DNA from: Thysanoteuthis rhombus
Lineage: Eukaryota; Mollusca; Cephalopoda; Oegopsida; Thysanoteuthidae
NCBI GenBank assembly: GCA_963457665.1
Contig: OY735219.1
Coordinates: 40,058,477 to 40,122,476, forward strand
DNA: 64,000 nucleotides
Direction: 5' to 3'
Made by a program: the position numbers and the translations under genes. Below are positions 46,582-59,007 of the stretch, one piece after another; the stretch's first letter is position 1, and every line of letters begins with the position of its first letter. The notes under the pieces were generated by a model that searched no databases, was not told where the DNA came from, and was given only the letters and a program-made list of their open reading frames with translations.

Positions 46582-46935
46582 TACTGTGATATTTACAAAG
46601 ATATTTATTCGGAACTTATTGCTTGGCACCAACTTTATTCAGAAGCAAACAAAGCAGCCGTAAATCATATAAATAAATAAAGAAGTGAGCATCGTGCTAA
46701 GATTAAATCTGCATCAACCTTGGGAGCAGCCTTACATGCAGTCTCTGTTCTTACCACTGAGCTAACAACACTTTCATGGTAAGGCAAGAGTCCTATACAC
46801 ACTTATATTACTCGTATCCTGATTTGACGATCGTAAGAACAATTTGAGCAAGGTCTGCATATAAGACTGTCCCTAATGAATTTCTTTGTAATTATCATAT
46901 TCTGTCTGATATATATTTCAATTTACTGATATTTG
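46582..46935 (-). repeat. tRNA-related SINE nested in R500
   Basis: The minus strand has TTAGCTCAGTGGTAAGAAC (A box, about 46751-46769) and AAGGTTGATGCAGATTTAAT (B-box region, about 46694-46713). Flanking R500 pieces rejoin cleanly. Imperfect direct repeats TACTGTGATATTT (46582) and TACTGATATTT (46924) look like a target-site duplication. This is a different SINE from the family at 26-29 kb. Confidence 0.65.
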
Positions 46936-47014
46936 ATTCATACGTAGCCAGCCAGCCATACCAACCTGAAAGCTGTAGAAACTTATTCTGACAGTTTTGG
47001 TGGTTGACAGTTTT
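46936..47014 (+). repeat. R500-A copy, second part
   Basis: CATACGTAGCCAGCCAGCCA, AAAGCTGTAGAAACTTATTC, GGTGGTTGACAGTTTTTC. Completes the copy begun at 46210. Confidence 0.85.
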
Positions 47015-47896
47015 TCAACTCATGGAATTGTTTCAAGAGTTGGTAATTGCAATTTATCATTGTCTAAAAGCTATTGATCATATTCTTTTTTGTCTTCTAA
47101 ATTCCAAAACCATCATTTTTCTACCGTTGCTCTTTTTGTTTAGAAAAATCACACTTCCAACTTCCATAATTTTCTTAGTAGTTTGTAACGGATGTCATTC
47201 AGAGTAAAAATATAATTGCTTCAAGACATTTTTACTGAGATTTTTTTGTTATATAATACTTTCAATTTTAATTGAAAACTACATTCTATCTCAATTCAAC
47301 TATGCTGATATCATTTTACAAAATTTATCAGAACAATTAAACAATAAATTTCAAAAGTCACAAAATAAATGTGTTCATTTTAACTCCAATCTATGTGAAT
47401 ATGATCACTTGAGTGCTATCATAAAGGAGAAAAAGGTTTTAAAGATGAAAAACTGGAAACTTCTCCACAGTCTTACTTCAATTTTTGAATAAAAATCATA
47501 AAGAACCTATGTACTTCTCATTTTGTATCAATTTCATAAGGAATCATCTCAATATTGAGCTCCCGTTTGCTAGAATTAAATTAAGGAGTAGGTCTTATTC
47601 TATTTTTATGAGCAAAAAATTTAATGAATGTTCCAAAATGATTGATACAAACAATATTTCAGTGCAGACATTCAGATGAAAATGAAGAAATTATTTATTA
47701 TTTCATTGGTAGACTGAGTGTTTCTCCCCAATTCTGGTTGGTGTCTTTATGTAACCAAAATCTTGATGCGTTTTTTTTTTTCTGATTTAGTGGGACTATT
47801 TATTGAACTGTGTGTGACTTTGTATGACATACTGAAGCTAATTGCTTTTTACTAAAAGTTAATAATTTTAGTTTTTCTTTTGGTTTGATTTTCATA
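47015..47896. other. Unassigned stretch
   Basis: Two plus-strand frames of 64-67 codons show no motif. No family recognised. Confidence 0.25.
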
Positions 47897-48150
<254 letters not shown>

Positions 48151-48656
48151 ATATATTATAATAAAAAAAATTTTTTCTACTTTATTTTTTGGGAGTTGGG
48201 TGGAAGAATATCTTCAAGTTATTAACACTTTCCTCACAGTGCATGTGTCTTTTAAAGTATGTTATTTTTCTCATATAAAGATGTTTTCTTCATCTTGAAT
48301 TAATCCAAGTAATGAGTAGGATCTATAAATATATTATTTTATTAACCTCTGTCAACTATGCTAAAATAAAGTATGTTTTCACTTTTATTGCCTGAGGTAT
48401 GGGCTCTCTGAGTGCTTTCTTGATGAGAATACTGTCAGCTTTGAGATGATAGAAGTTCTTGACTTTTTGCAAATCTTTCTGCGTAAATTGTATAACATGA
48501 AATGTTTTACTTCTCTTGGAGATAAGTTTAAATCTTATTTGTATGGACAGCAAAATACCAAATTTAGTAATCAAATGATGTAGGTTTTGGCCTCTTAAAA
48601 AAGCAACGGGAATGATGCTAATCTTTCTCAGGGTTCTGTATTCAATGTATCAAAGA
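48151..48656. other. Unassigned stretch
   Basis: A 72-codon minus-strand frame at 48356-48574 has no recognised motif. Confidence 0.25.
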
Positions 48657-49160
48657 CTGGCATTCCAAGGGAAATTATGAATCATAGCCACCCATATTTG
48701 CTGCTTCTTACCTTGTGAATTAAGTACATGAAATTACTCCAAACATTATTTGAATAATAAATCTAATAAAGGGAAAAAAACAGGTCTGGTTAGTCACTCA
48801 CAAGGGTGATCAAATAATGGAAAAAAAAAAATGATGAATTGTCATTTTTGGGCTGTGACAACTAAAATTTTCAAAGCCCAAGCATGAATGCTGGTGGACA
48901 CAAACTAAGCGAACAATTCTGCATAAACTTTGATTGTAAATTGAACCCCTCAATAAAAGCCTAATCAGGTGGGGATGGGGGTTGAAAAAATATTTTCCCT
49001 ACTCATTGTGAGGTATGTGAGAGCTAAATTTCTACTATGAATGGTTATAGCTGTATGAAATCTGAATAGATATATACATATAAATGTCAGAACAGGTGAA
49101 TAATCTAAACCCAGCAACAGTGATTAAACCAGTCCACTGTGGGTAGCAGAGATTAATTAG
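48657..49160 (+). repeat. R500-B copy with complete head
   Basis: Begins with CATTCCAAGGGAAATTATGA shared with the 10.9-kb copy. The R500 head ACAGGTCTGGTTAGTCACTC follows at 48779, then a shortened centre and tail B (TCTACTATGAATGGTTATAG, CAGCAACAGTGATTAAAC, GGGTAGCAG). Confidence 0.8.
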
Positions 49161-49269
49161 TCAAAAAGATTATCACTTGTATTCATATAGATTATTGTTT
49201 CTTTTTCCTGACATCCTTGAATTAAATTCTACCATCTTTGACTCTAAGGATGTCTATAAATGCCTTTTT

Positions 49270-49650
49270 TATTGAGATAGTGTATTTATTTATAATTCGC
49301 TATTGATGAGGCAAATAACTTGGGCTCCCAACAACTGAGGCTGACAATGGGTGACATATCCTAGTTTTTCTGGCTTCTTGCTCAGTTAGAGGAAAGGCTG
49401 TTGCACATGTAGCTCGTTCCCCACTCTTCATATCACTGATGGATCCAAAGGAACAAGCCATTCTGGTTTGGCACTGTCGCTGTTGCAGGAGTTGTTCGGA
49501 CAAGGCTATAAACAATTGGGACTAAACCTTAAGATTCAACCCCTGAAACCTTTCCCATGACTGGGTGTAGCCGCAATGCAGGGGGAGAAAGTTTGGATCA
49601 GAGTTTCTCTAGCTGAAAAGCCTCATCTACCAACATATGGCAAATATGTA
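49270..49650. other. Unidentified GC-richer block
   Basis: This block is clearly less AT-rich than its surroundings. It has a 71-codon minus-strand frame (CATAFPLTEQEARKTRICHP) and a plus-strand tract LQELFGQGYKQLGLNLKIQ at about 49483-49540. The latter faintly resembles the helix after the catalytic motif in CR1/RTE reverse transcriptases. It may be an eroded retroelement. Confidence in any identity is low. Confidence 0.3.
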
Positions 49651-49736
49651 GTAAATAGAATTGCATTCATTTTTTTTATGATTATTTATGCTTAAAAGTA
49701 TGAATACACTGTGATTCTTTTTGTATTTAAACCATT

Positions 49737-49912
49737 GTAGCCCCATAAATAGCCCACCCAACCAACCAGCCAGCCAAGTGGGCCGCAGGTTCTTTCATCT
49801 TTGCTTGTCAGTGTGGATGTGTGATTTAGATAAAAGATTTATACTTCGAGATAATTTCAGATTTATTTTTAGATAATTAGTTCTGGTACAAATGCCGGCT
49901 AGGATGAACAAA
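49737..49912 (+). repeat. Repeat family T, copy 3, internal deletion
   Basis: AACCAACCAGCCAGCCAAGT at the start and GATAATTAGTTCTGGTACAA at the end. The central 180 bp is missing. Confidence 0.7.
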
Positions 49913-51055
49913 TATTTTGTACTAAAGATTAAGGTTAGAATTTCTTATGGTCATTAATTCAAATTTCTTTTCGAAACACATATATTAAAGGCATTGTACT
50001 ATCCGATACTATTTCAATACCAATCCGCTATTGTTTCACTTTTGCAATCAAAATTTCTTATCTCCCTGTTTATACAAAGATATTTTAGTGAATATTACAA
50101 TCATTATTTGTAAGGATAAGCATTTTCTAATTTGAGATAAATCCTCGGCCAATGTCTGCAAGTTTCCATAGAAAAATGTTGTATAAACATTTGTGAATAA
50201 CACATACCTGGTTGCTTCTAAATTTCAATTTCAATTTTAATTTTCAATTTAAAGCTCCAACTACATCAATGAATACATCAAAGAGTCTGTAGCCTAATGA
50301 TGAAGAAGGCATTTATTTTACAACAGAAATATTTATTTTTCTACATAATTTCTTTCCTTGTAAATGCAATTAATCCAATACTCCATAAATCACATAGATT
50401 GAACGTTATACAATAAAAATTCCAGATTAAAATCCTGCTAATAACTGTATCAGGTTACACAAATAATGATCCACCTTTGTAAACTTCTAAAACATATATT
50501 TTCAAAGTTGTTAGTTGTTCTCTTGACTCTTCCTTTCAATACCAAGTTCTCAATCTTCTTTACTGGAAAATAAAGTATCACCATATTTTACCATGTATAA
50601 CCCGTTACCATCAATTGAGCTTCAAGTTTGAATGCCAAAAGCATTATCCCATGTATATAAATATGTATAACAATCATGTTTCCATAGATGATATGAACCT
50701 AGATTTTTTGGCTCAAAATCTTTAGAAAACATCCTAGGTAAAATATGGTTTTCGAATTTTGGAAAAGATTTTATAAATGCGCTCTTTACTAACAGCCATA
50801 GACTGACAACCTGACTTGTGATAAATAGCAATCAAAATTAAGATCAAAGAAAATACCAGTCAAAAATTCATGATGATGATAGTTGACAATGCTTCAGGTA
50901 ATAAAAGATAAATCAACATAATGTTGTGAACATAGTATTGCAGCTACTAATACCACTAGTGTCAAAACAATAATATCTATGGTGCCAAGAGATCAAGGAA
51001 AAATGATAGATAATTTTGAAGGTTAGATTTGATCTTCTGCCAACTGTAGGGTTCT
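49913..51055. other. Unassigned 1.1-kb stretch
   Basis: No family or exon recognised. Confidence 0.3.
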
Positions 51056-51240
51056 TATAGTTCAATGAGTAAGAGCAGCTGGTATATAAACAAGGCTTCC
51101 CTGAGGCAAAAAAGATGTTGGTTTGAGTCTCACCATAAGCGTATTCCTTATTTCCGAGCCATGCTGTTCACTCAGTGCCACAGACTGACTGCTTGAATAT
51201 TTGCAATGAAAAGCAACTGGAATTAGGATGAAACAAATTA
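51056..51240 (+). repeat. tRNA-like SINE head and body
   Basis: A box TAGTTCAATGAGTAAGAGC (about 51059) and B box TTGGTTTGAGTCTCACC (about 51119) are spaced like a tRNA gene. No cloverleaf can be closed and a body follows (CAGTGCCACAGACTGACTGC). Interpreted as a SINE, not a tRNA gene. Confidence 0.5.
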
Positions 51241-51266
51241 ATTGTCAGAACTTAATGATTACAGAG

Positions 51267-51700
51267 ACGGGTCTGGTTAGTCACTCAATAGAAACTATGA
51301 TGTGAGCAACCTCTTTTGGTAGCATGCCCTTTTGCAGGTGATCAATTGGGATATTGGAAAAAGACAAACCATGAATAAGTTACTATTGTCGCCTTTTGTT
51401 GGGTAGTGATCACTAAAAAAGCCAAATTTTTTAAAAAATAGCATAAAGGCTGCCAAACACAATCGAAGGGATTAATCTAGCATAAATTTACATTTTGAAT
51501 TGGACCTTTTACTAAAAAACTATTTGAGGGGGAAATTTTGAAAAAAAAATGTTTTTCTTGACAATTCGGTGAAATTGTTGAAATTTTAAGCCCTTCAGCT
51601 CCATCTATTGTGGCCTGTATACATGATACTACATACATGCATACATACATACATACATAGCCAAGAAAGAAACCTATGTTGACAGTTTTGGTTTCTAATT
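51267..51700 (+). repeat. R500-A copy
   Basis: GGGTCTGGTTAGTCACTC at the head, and a tail shortened to GTTGACAGTTTTGGTTTCTA, i.e. one of the two terminal GACAG units deleted. An RTE copy was inserted 26 bp beyond its tail. Confidence 0.87.
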
Positions 51701-51736
51701 ATGAATTTTATATTTGAACTTGGCAGAACTTTGAAC

Positions 51737-52462
51737 GATAGATGAACTAAATGAAGAGAGTAAGAAAGTCGGCCTACACAGGAACTTCAGCAAGACAAAG
51801 ATCATGTGCAACAACCACATTGGGGATAAAAAACACTAAGAACCAAATCCAGGACACACAACTGGAGGAAGTTGACCAATACATCTACCTAGGACAACGA
51901 ATCTCCATGAGACCCTCAAAAGAAGAAGAAATCAAGCAAAGAATTACACTAGGATGGCAAGCCTTTGGCAGAGCAAGCTCAACCTTCAAAAATAAGAAGA
52001 TCCCATTAATCCTAAAGAGAAGGGTGTAAAACCAATGCATCCTCCCGATAGTCACTTATGGAGCTGAAACATGGAACCTAACCAAGAGACAGACCCGTAA
52101 ATTGAGAACCATGCAACGTGCACATGAAAGAATAATGTTGGGCCTCACATGGAGAGACCACAAGACAGCACAGTACATCCGAGAAAAAACAAGAGTCAGG
52201 GACATCATAGAATCCATTAAAAATCTCAAATGGCGGTGGGCTGGCCATGTTGCAGGAATCGCGGACAACCGATGGACATCACGACTCACAACATGGATCC
52301 CCCGAGATCATATGTGCAACCGAGGCCGGCAGAATATTCGATGGAGAGACGAGCTTGACAAGTTCAGGAAGTACTGGCTCCGTGATGCCCATGATAGAGA
52401 AGTGTGGCAAATCCTGGGGAAGGTCTATGTCCAACGACAGATATTAAAAGACTGATGATGAT
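51737..52462 (+). mobile_element. Young 5'-truncated RTE LINE with 11-bp TSD
   Basis: A 726-bp insertion bounded by perfect direct repeats GAACTTTGAAC at 51726-51736 and 52463-52473. It encodes the C-terminal part of an RTE reverse transcriptase: DELNEESKKVGLHRNFSKTK in one frame, a one-base frameshift in a run of A at about 51830, then QLEEVDQYIYLGQRIS, one stop (52027-52029), ILPIVTYGAETWNLTKRQ, LTWRDHKTAQYIREKTRV, KWRWAGHV and RWRDELDKFRKYWLRDAHD to the final stop. It ends in a short GATGATGAT tail. Only one nonsense codon and one frameshift in about 235 codons mark it as the youngest RTE here. The catalytic FADD region is 5' of the truncation. Confidence 0.95.
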
Positions 52463-52552
52463 GAACTTTGAACAAAATGAGAATTTCTATAAATAATGAA
52501 TGATAATGTGTGCTGTCAAATAGTTTATTTGATTATTTAAAACTTTCATGTG

Positions 52553-53028
52553 TTAGAAAGCATCAACCAAAACTGCCTCAAAACTTTCAATATAGGTTTT
52601 TTTCAGTTTTTAAGCTGGTCTGTCTGGCTATATATGTATTATGTGTACTGGCTACATAGAGCAATATGGCTGAAAATTTAAACATTTGCTCCTCGTTATG
52701 TCTAGAGATATTTTTGCTTTTTTCAAATTTTTTTTCTTTTTTCAAAAATTCCCTTGTAAATGGGTTTTTATGGTGGTTTCAATGTGCAATGTAAGTTCAT
52801 GCTAAATGGGTCTGTTAGTTTGTGTCCAGAAGTATTCACACTTGTTTTTTGTTTTTTTTAATTCAAACATTTTTTAGTGACAATTGCCTAACAAAAGGCA
52901 AGAGAAGTAATTTATTCATTGATCACCCCTTTTTTCCAAATCTTTGATTGATCGCCTACAACACATCATGGTGCTAAAACACATTGGTTGCATGACGGTC
53001 TCCTTTGAGTGATTCACCACACCAGGGT
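52553..53028 (-). repeat. R500-A copy
   Basis: GTTAGAAAGCATCAACCAAA to TTGAGTGATTCACCACACCA. It has a long T-rich centre (52715-52745). Confidence 0.86.
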
Positions 53029-53547
53029 TTTTTTTTCTTTTATGGTCATGTATTCGTATTTCATTTGTTTTTATCTAAGATAAATTTTCAATCAAGATAA
53101 AATACATAACATTTTAGTAGATAAATGCTTTTGATATTTCTGGCAAAATAGATTTGCTTCATAGGCAAACATGTCCTTTTTGTCTTCTCTCCTGTTATCA
53201 CTAAATGCTGTTGAATAATAATGGGTTTATTGGCAAAATCATACGGCACATTTATCTTGCTGTTAAATCTGCTCGATATCTTTTGTAAAGAGCTTCCTTT
53301 CTTCTTGTGCTGGCTTTCAATTTTATATGCATTTCATTTAAGATATCAATCGGTTCGACTGATCAGTCTTTTGATGGCCTCAGCCTTCATCCGATTGTGA
53401 ATGCGTTGCTTTTATATTTTGTATGATTTGTATTATTTATTGTGCAATGTGTAACAGCTTGGTGTTTATAGCATTGAACTGGAGGGTATCAAGTACAACG
53501 TCTGTCCAGCAATTATCCGGGCATTTAATAATAATGATAAATGGCTA
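53029..53547. other. Unassigned stretch
   Basis: No family recognised. Confidence 0.3.
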
Positions 53548-53915
53548 TCACAGTCAATGATTGAACAACTGTAGCATTAAAATTTGAAGTCATGTGAAAA
53601 AAAATCCCATTGAAGAATAAATGAGGTCAGAATATATTCTATTTATGACATCACTGTTGGTTTCTACTGAAAGATCGAGAAACATCTTTATATCATTTCT
53701 TCTGGAAAACATCTAAGATAGAGTGAAAAAATAAACATGTTGAAAAAATTTTTCAGATGGGGTCCAGAAGAGTACTGACGCCAATTTTCAAGTCTGTAGA
53801 CAAAACAGTATGAACAGAAGTCCTGGAACATGCATAAACAATCACACAAAACACGTGCAAATAATATGGGATAGCACCCTTTTGCTACCTTTGGTGGCTA
53901 TATCATTCAAAATAG
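53548..53915. repeat. Repeat family W, copy 2
   Basis: CACAGTCAATGATTGAACAA, TGTAGCATTAAAATTTGAAG, GAAGAGTACTGACGCC and TTTGGTGGCTATATCATTC are collinear with 7570-7928. Confidence 0.6.
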
Positions 53916-54913
53916 CTTACCTAAGGCAATGGTACCTTATTTCCCTTCAAACTACTACCTTTGGAACCTCACACACCTATAGCAGTGTCCCTCCAACAGT
54001 CTGTAAAGTCCTCTTTCTAAATTGCCATCAGCTGCCTGATCGCAATCTCCCTTATCTCATCCACTGTTTTGAATCACTTTGGGAAAACCCAGAAGATTAA
54101 TTTCAAAGATCTACTACAATTTTATTAACACAACTAAAGTTATTACATCACTCTACCTTTCTACTATCAAAAATTACCGTAAGCTAGTTCCAAGTCCCCT
54201 TCTTTTCTCATTTTCCCCTTTGTGTTTGACTGACACTTGTCTAGCACCTTCTTACCACAATTTCTTTCAAATACGAGTCTATTTCAAGACAAGGATGATA
54301 AATGTCTTTTCTGATCAGCCCGCTAGCCACCACAGGTGTATTATATAAATAAATTGGCACCGTCTGTTGACATTATGAAAGTATAGTCCTTAATGTGATC
54401 ACTTTTAATCTTCTCTTCTGTCACCTCTAAGTGATATCTGTTTTAGTTCATGTGAATTTTTAATGATTTTAAGAAAGATCACTCTTATCATTCTGGTTGA
54501 AGTACTTGTTATAACTGATACAAAATCTCATATGAATTTCCTTACAAAGATATTTTTTTAATCATTTCAATTTATTTTTATTATTGGATGAAGTATTTTA
54601 ACATTATTTTTAATTTTGACTAGTTTTTGTCTTCATCCAAACTTTCAGTTGTGATAAATATCAACTGAAAGTTATGAATGTAAAAAAAAAGGAAGGTAAA
54701 AAGTAATCAAAATTATCAATACTGAATTTCTTTAGTCGGAATAGTTCTATACATACAAATACATTAATCATTTTAACCAGTTCTAATATGTCTCCTTCTG
54801 ATCGGATACTTTTTTTCTTAGTTACTAGTTGAATGAATTGGTTATTTTCAGGTTTTCTATTCATTTTGATACTTAAACATGCACCTTTTCCTTGTAAAAA
54901 ATCCGTTGCATTT
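53916..54913. other. Unassigned 1-kb stretch
   Basis: Overlapping 89-96-codon plus-strand frames at 53810-54348 are partly in family W and show no protein motif. Confidence 0.25.
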
Positions 54914-55322
54914 CAAGAGACTGCCAACCAAAACTATCACTGGAACTGTCACTGTAGGTTTCTCCAGGTTTTAAGTTGGTCTACTTGTCTGCCTGACTAT
55001 CTATGTATTATGCATACAGGTCTTACCAATGAAGCTAAAAGTCTTATTATGTCAAGGAAAATTTTTTTGGAAAAAGTTTTCCCTAAATAGGTTTTTAATG
55101 TATGTGTGGTAGGGGTCAATTTACAGTGCAGATTCATGCTAAATTGAACTCTTAGTTTGTGTCTGGCAACATTCATGCTTTTTTTTTTCTCTTATGTCAT
55201 ACCTTTTTGGTAATCCCTGCTCAACAAAATGCTAGTCAAGTTACTTATTCATTGATCACCTCTTTTTTCAATATAAGATGTTGGTCAAGAGACAGTTACC
55301 CTTGAGTAACTAACCAGACCTA
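54914..55322 (-). repeat. R500-A copy
   Basis: AGACTGCCAACCAAAACTAT to TTGAGTAACTAACCAGACC. A short deletion near the head removed the GGCATGCTG block. Confidence 0.86.
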
Positions 55323-56085
55323 CTATTTGTTTTTTTAGGAACTTCTAAGATTTAAACTTAGTTATGTTGATATCAAGAGATCCAATCTTCTCCATCTTAG
55401 AGCACCAGTTTCTTTCCTAAGCCAAAACAATTAGATTATTTCATGATCTGTGGATTTCAATAAAGGCTTCCCAAATGATTAGTTATCAAAGATGGGTAAC
55501 ATGTAATTCTAGAAACATTAAAATGCATCAGAAGATCAAACAGTTAAATTATTAAAAGTATCTAAGACCTGAGTATTTTTTAAAGATGGAAAATGTTTTC
55601 ATTCAGGTTACTTTCTTTTTTTTAATATGAAACTCTTCCATTAACAGTGCAATAAAGTATTCATCAGAAAACTTTCTAAGAATGTTACCTTTGATTTCAA
55701 GTAATAAGCTCCCAAGATCCTAAATTCACTGATTTCCTCTCAATAATGTAAAATTTCTTCCTTGACCTGAAATTTTCAAAACTAAGAACCACTGTAACAT
55801 TTCCTGTTTTTCTTCATAATCCCAGAGATCCAGAAGCTGCAGGCAATGCAATTGTACCCATAATCATTGGGACACTAGGAACAACTATAAAATTTTTTCA
55901 AGATGACTCAAATGAATAAAAGTACTAAATAAATCAAAAACTATTTGAACTACTACTTAAGATAGCAATACTATATTGAAAAATGTTGGAATACCGAGCT
56001 GATTTTGCCCTCTGAATGATCAACTGGCTATCACTAGTAAGAAGCGTAAATAATAATCTTTGCTATAAAAAAACATCATTATCAT
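55323..56085. other. Unassigned stretch
   Basis: No family or exon recognised. Confidence 0.3.
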
Positions 56086-56436
56086 TATTAGAAACCGTCA
56101 ACCAAAACTGTCAATATAGGTTTCTTCAGTTTTTAAGTAGGTATGGGGGTCTGGCTATGTATACATGTATTTATGTATATATGACATATACTGGTTATAC
56201 CAGTGGAGCCAGAGGGCTGAAATTTAAAATTTTACTCTTTATTATAACTAGAGAGGAAAACTTTTTTTTTTGTTTAATAAAGATTATCTTCAAAACTGAT
56301 TTTTAGTGGGGGGATATAATTTGCATTGTAAGTTTATACTAAATTGATCCTTTACTTCATGTCCAATAGCATTCACATTTGTTTTGTGAAAATTCAGCCT
56401 TTTTTTAGTGATCACTGTGCAACAAAAGACGTCTTG
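56086..56436 (-). repeat. R500-A copy, head lost, first of a tandem pair
   Basis: TTATTAGAAACCGTCAACCA through CACTGTGCAACAAAAGAC, where it passes directly into the tail of a second copy. Confidence 0.86.
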
Positions 56437-56804
56437 CTTGCTATATAGGTATGTATGGTACCTACAGGCCACACAGGGTGGAATATTTTAACATCTACTC
56501 CTTACGTCTGGAAAAAACCTCTTTTTTTTTTTCTTGAAGATTACCCTCCAAATAGGTTTTTCGTGGGTGATTAAATTTACAATATAGGTTTATGCTGAAT
56601 TGGTCCCTTAGCTTGTGCCCGGTAGCATTCATCCTTGTTCTTTGGAAAAAAATTAGAATTCTCTTTTTAGTGATCATTGCCTCACAAAACTCATTCATTG
56701 ATCACCCCTCTTTCCAATCTTTAATCAGTCAACCCTAACATGACATGCTCCCAAAAGACATTGGTCACATGATGGTTTTTCTATTGAGTGACTAACCAGA
56801 CCAG
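56437..56804 (-). repeat. R500-A copy, tail end lost, second of a tandem pair
   Basis: Starts in the tail at TAGGTATGTATGGTACC and runs to GTGACTAACCAGACCAGG. The start point inside the tail is nearly the same as in the fused copy at 5.35 kb. Confidence 0.86.
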
Positions 56805-57542
56805 GTATTTTGATTTTCAATTCTTATCACTTCCAAAAGACTTTGTTTATCATATACTATATGTTGCACAAGGATATTTATTACAATCAAAGAAAACAGA
56901 TTTTCTGAGTTTGTTTCTCATTGTTCTAAAAGGCTTAGTGTAAATCATAATAAAACCTTTCCTGTAAGAATGATGGGATGCATTAATACGTGTATGGCAG
57001 TTACAGATGACAGGATGAACAGATATAAAGCACTCCGAAATGCATTATTGTATTAATGATTTTTTCAAAAAGTGTTGGATGACCTATGGAGAGTGACACT
57101 GTGAAATGACAGCCTCGATGATAATTCAGCACAGCTTTCTCATGGACAGCCTGAAATTTACTTTTATTTTGATCAGTAATTCTACTCCTGTAATACTGGA
57201 TGGATGCCAACCTTTATATCCTCAATCATATTCACTCTGAATCTAAATTCCATCAAATTATTCCCAAATTGTATCAGATATCATTTCCTCTAAAAGAAAA
57301 ATCTGCGAATCTAGTGACAATCATTGCATGTAGAAGAATAGGCTTTCATATTGATGAAGTTGTACAAAGTCTTGGCCTCGGGCTTTCATAATATACATGC
57401 GATATAAGAATTGCCTTGAGTGTCTTACTGGTCAGTTAACAAGAAAAAGTTAACTTTTTTTTCATAACAGATGCCTTCTGGTAAGGTTGCTTGATATCTC
57501 AAGCTTTAAAACCTTAATTCTTATAAGATTATCAGGTTGTGA
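56805..57542. other. Unassigned stretch
   Basis: Short frames of 63-69 codons on both strands at 57001-57391 have no recognised motif. Confidence 0.25.
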
Positions 57543-57918
57543 CAGGTGTGGTTAGTCATTCGAAAGAAACCATCATGAGACCAACATTTTTTGGCAGCAT
57601 ACCATGTTGGGTAGTGAACACTAGTAAAGTCTGAATTTCCAAAAGAAAATAGTGTGAATGCCTCCACATACAAACTGGGGATCTATTTAGAATAAACCTA
57701 CATTCCAAATTGCCACTCCCTATTTAGGGGTGGGGTTAAAAAAAAAAGTTTTTCGAGTCATGATAATAAGGAGTAAATGTTTAATTTTTCAGCCCTTTAG
57801 CTTCATTAGTGTGGCCTGTATGTGTGAAACATACATAGCCAGCTATAAGCCAGCCAGACCAACTTGAAAACTGAAGGAATCTATGTTGACAGTTGGGTTT
57901 TCAGTATGGTTCCTAATA
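57543..57918 (+). repeat. R500-A copy
   Basis: ACAGGTGTGGTTAGTCATTC to GTATGGTTCCTAATA. The first GATCAATT block is deleted, joining the GCATACCATGTTGGG segment to the GTGAACACTAG segment. Confidence 0.84.
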
Positions 57919-58867
57919 TAGTTAATGTTATGAGATATAACAGTTGATATATGCTGGTAAGAAAGACATAATGACCTCAGGATTAAGACTGATTGCCTCT
58001 TAGTATTTTGTAAAAAGTGAATCCAGTATGGTTCTTTGTGTAGGATGGAGAAATCTGTACAAGTCAGTTAGAGGTGACAAAAGAGAGAGAAAAGACAGGA
58101 AATAAATGAAGGTATTAAAAACTAATTTTTAAGTACTGACATTGTAGTTCGTATTCAAAGTTTTGTCGGCTTATGATGGTCATGGAATGTCTCCATTGCA
58201 ATCAGTTCGTAGCCCTAAAACATAACCAGGATGTGTTTATTCATCTGGAAGTAAACAAAGAAATTTATTCAAGTGTTGTTCAAAAGAACATACACAGCTT
58301 TTCAAATTACTTATTCAATCAAAACAAATTAGTAAATATAACTAAAAATTAAAATACCCATGCACAACTGTCAACAGAAGCGCCTAGAGAATGTGTAACT
58401 CTGCTTTTGGTTATAACTTAATTCTGCAATCAGAGTTAATCATAGAGGGTGATGCAAAAGTAATGAAATTGTTAAATAATTTTGAATAAATTAAATATGT
58501 AATCAATGGGAATTTAGTTGACTTATATATGGAAAATTGTTTCTTTAAAATGCCCGCCATTCTCGACCTCACAAATTTTTGCTCTCTCAATAGAAATCTG
58601 AATAACATTTTAGAGAATATCTGCCTCGTTGTACACAAATACGATTTTCAGGATTTTGAACTAAACATCGTCCCCCTGTTCATGGGTGATCACTAAAGGG
58701 GTGCAATTCTTGAAAGCGTGCAAAAAATAATGAATCAATGACGTATATGGCGGTGTCCGCACATTCAAATGATGGGAATATGCTTCTTCGGTTAACATTG
58801 AAGGTTTCAAAGTAATATTCTATCGTTTTAGTTGTTGTTAAGTTGTGTACTTTTCCATGGTTTGCTT
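57919..58867. other. Unassigned stretch
   Basis: No family or exon recognised. The minus-strand frame at 58411-58638 has no motif. Confidence 0.3.
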
Positions 58868-59007
58868 AATATATCTGAGAGGATGAAAAATAACAAGTAT
58901 TAGAATAGAAAAAGTTATTGTTTTGAATCCCTCGTAACTTTTAGGCTACAATGTATTTTTCAGTGATTGTCCAATATTTATCGAATGAATTTCTTCTTTT
59001 CTATTGA
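58868..59007. repeat. Left arm of 140-bp direct repeat around family U
   Basis: AATATATCTGAGAGGATGAA, TTGTTTTGAATCCCTCGTAA, GTCCAATATTTATCGAATGA. Repeated at 59391-59534. Confidence 0.9.
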
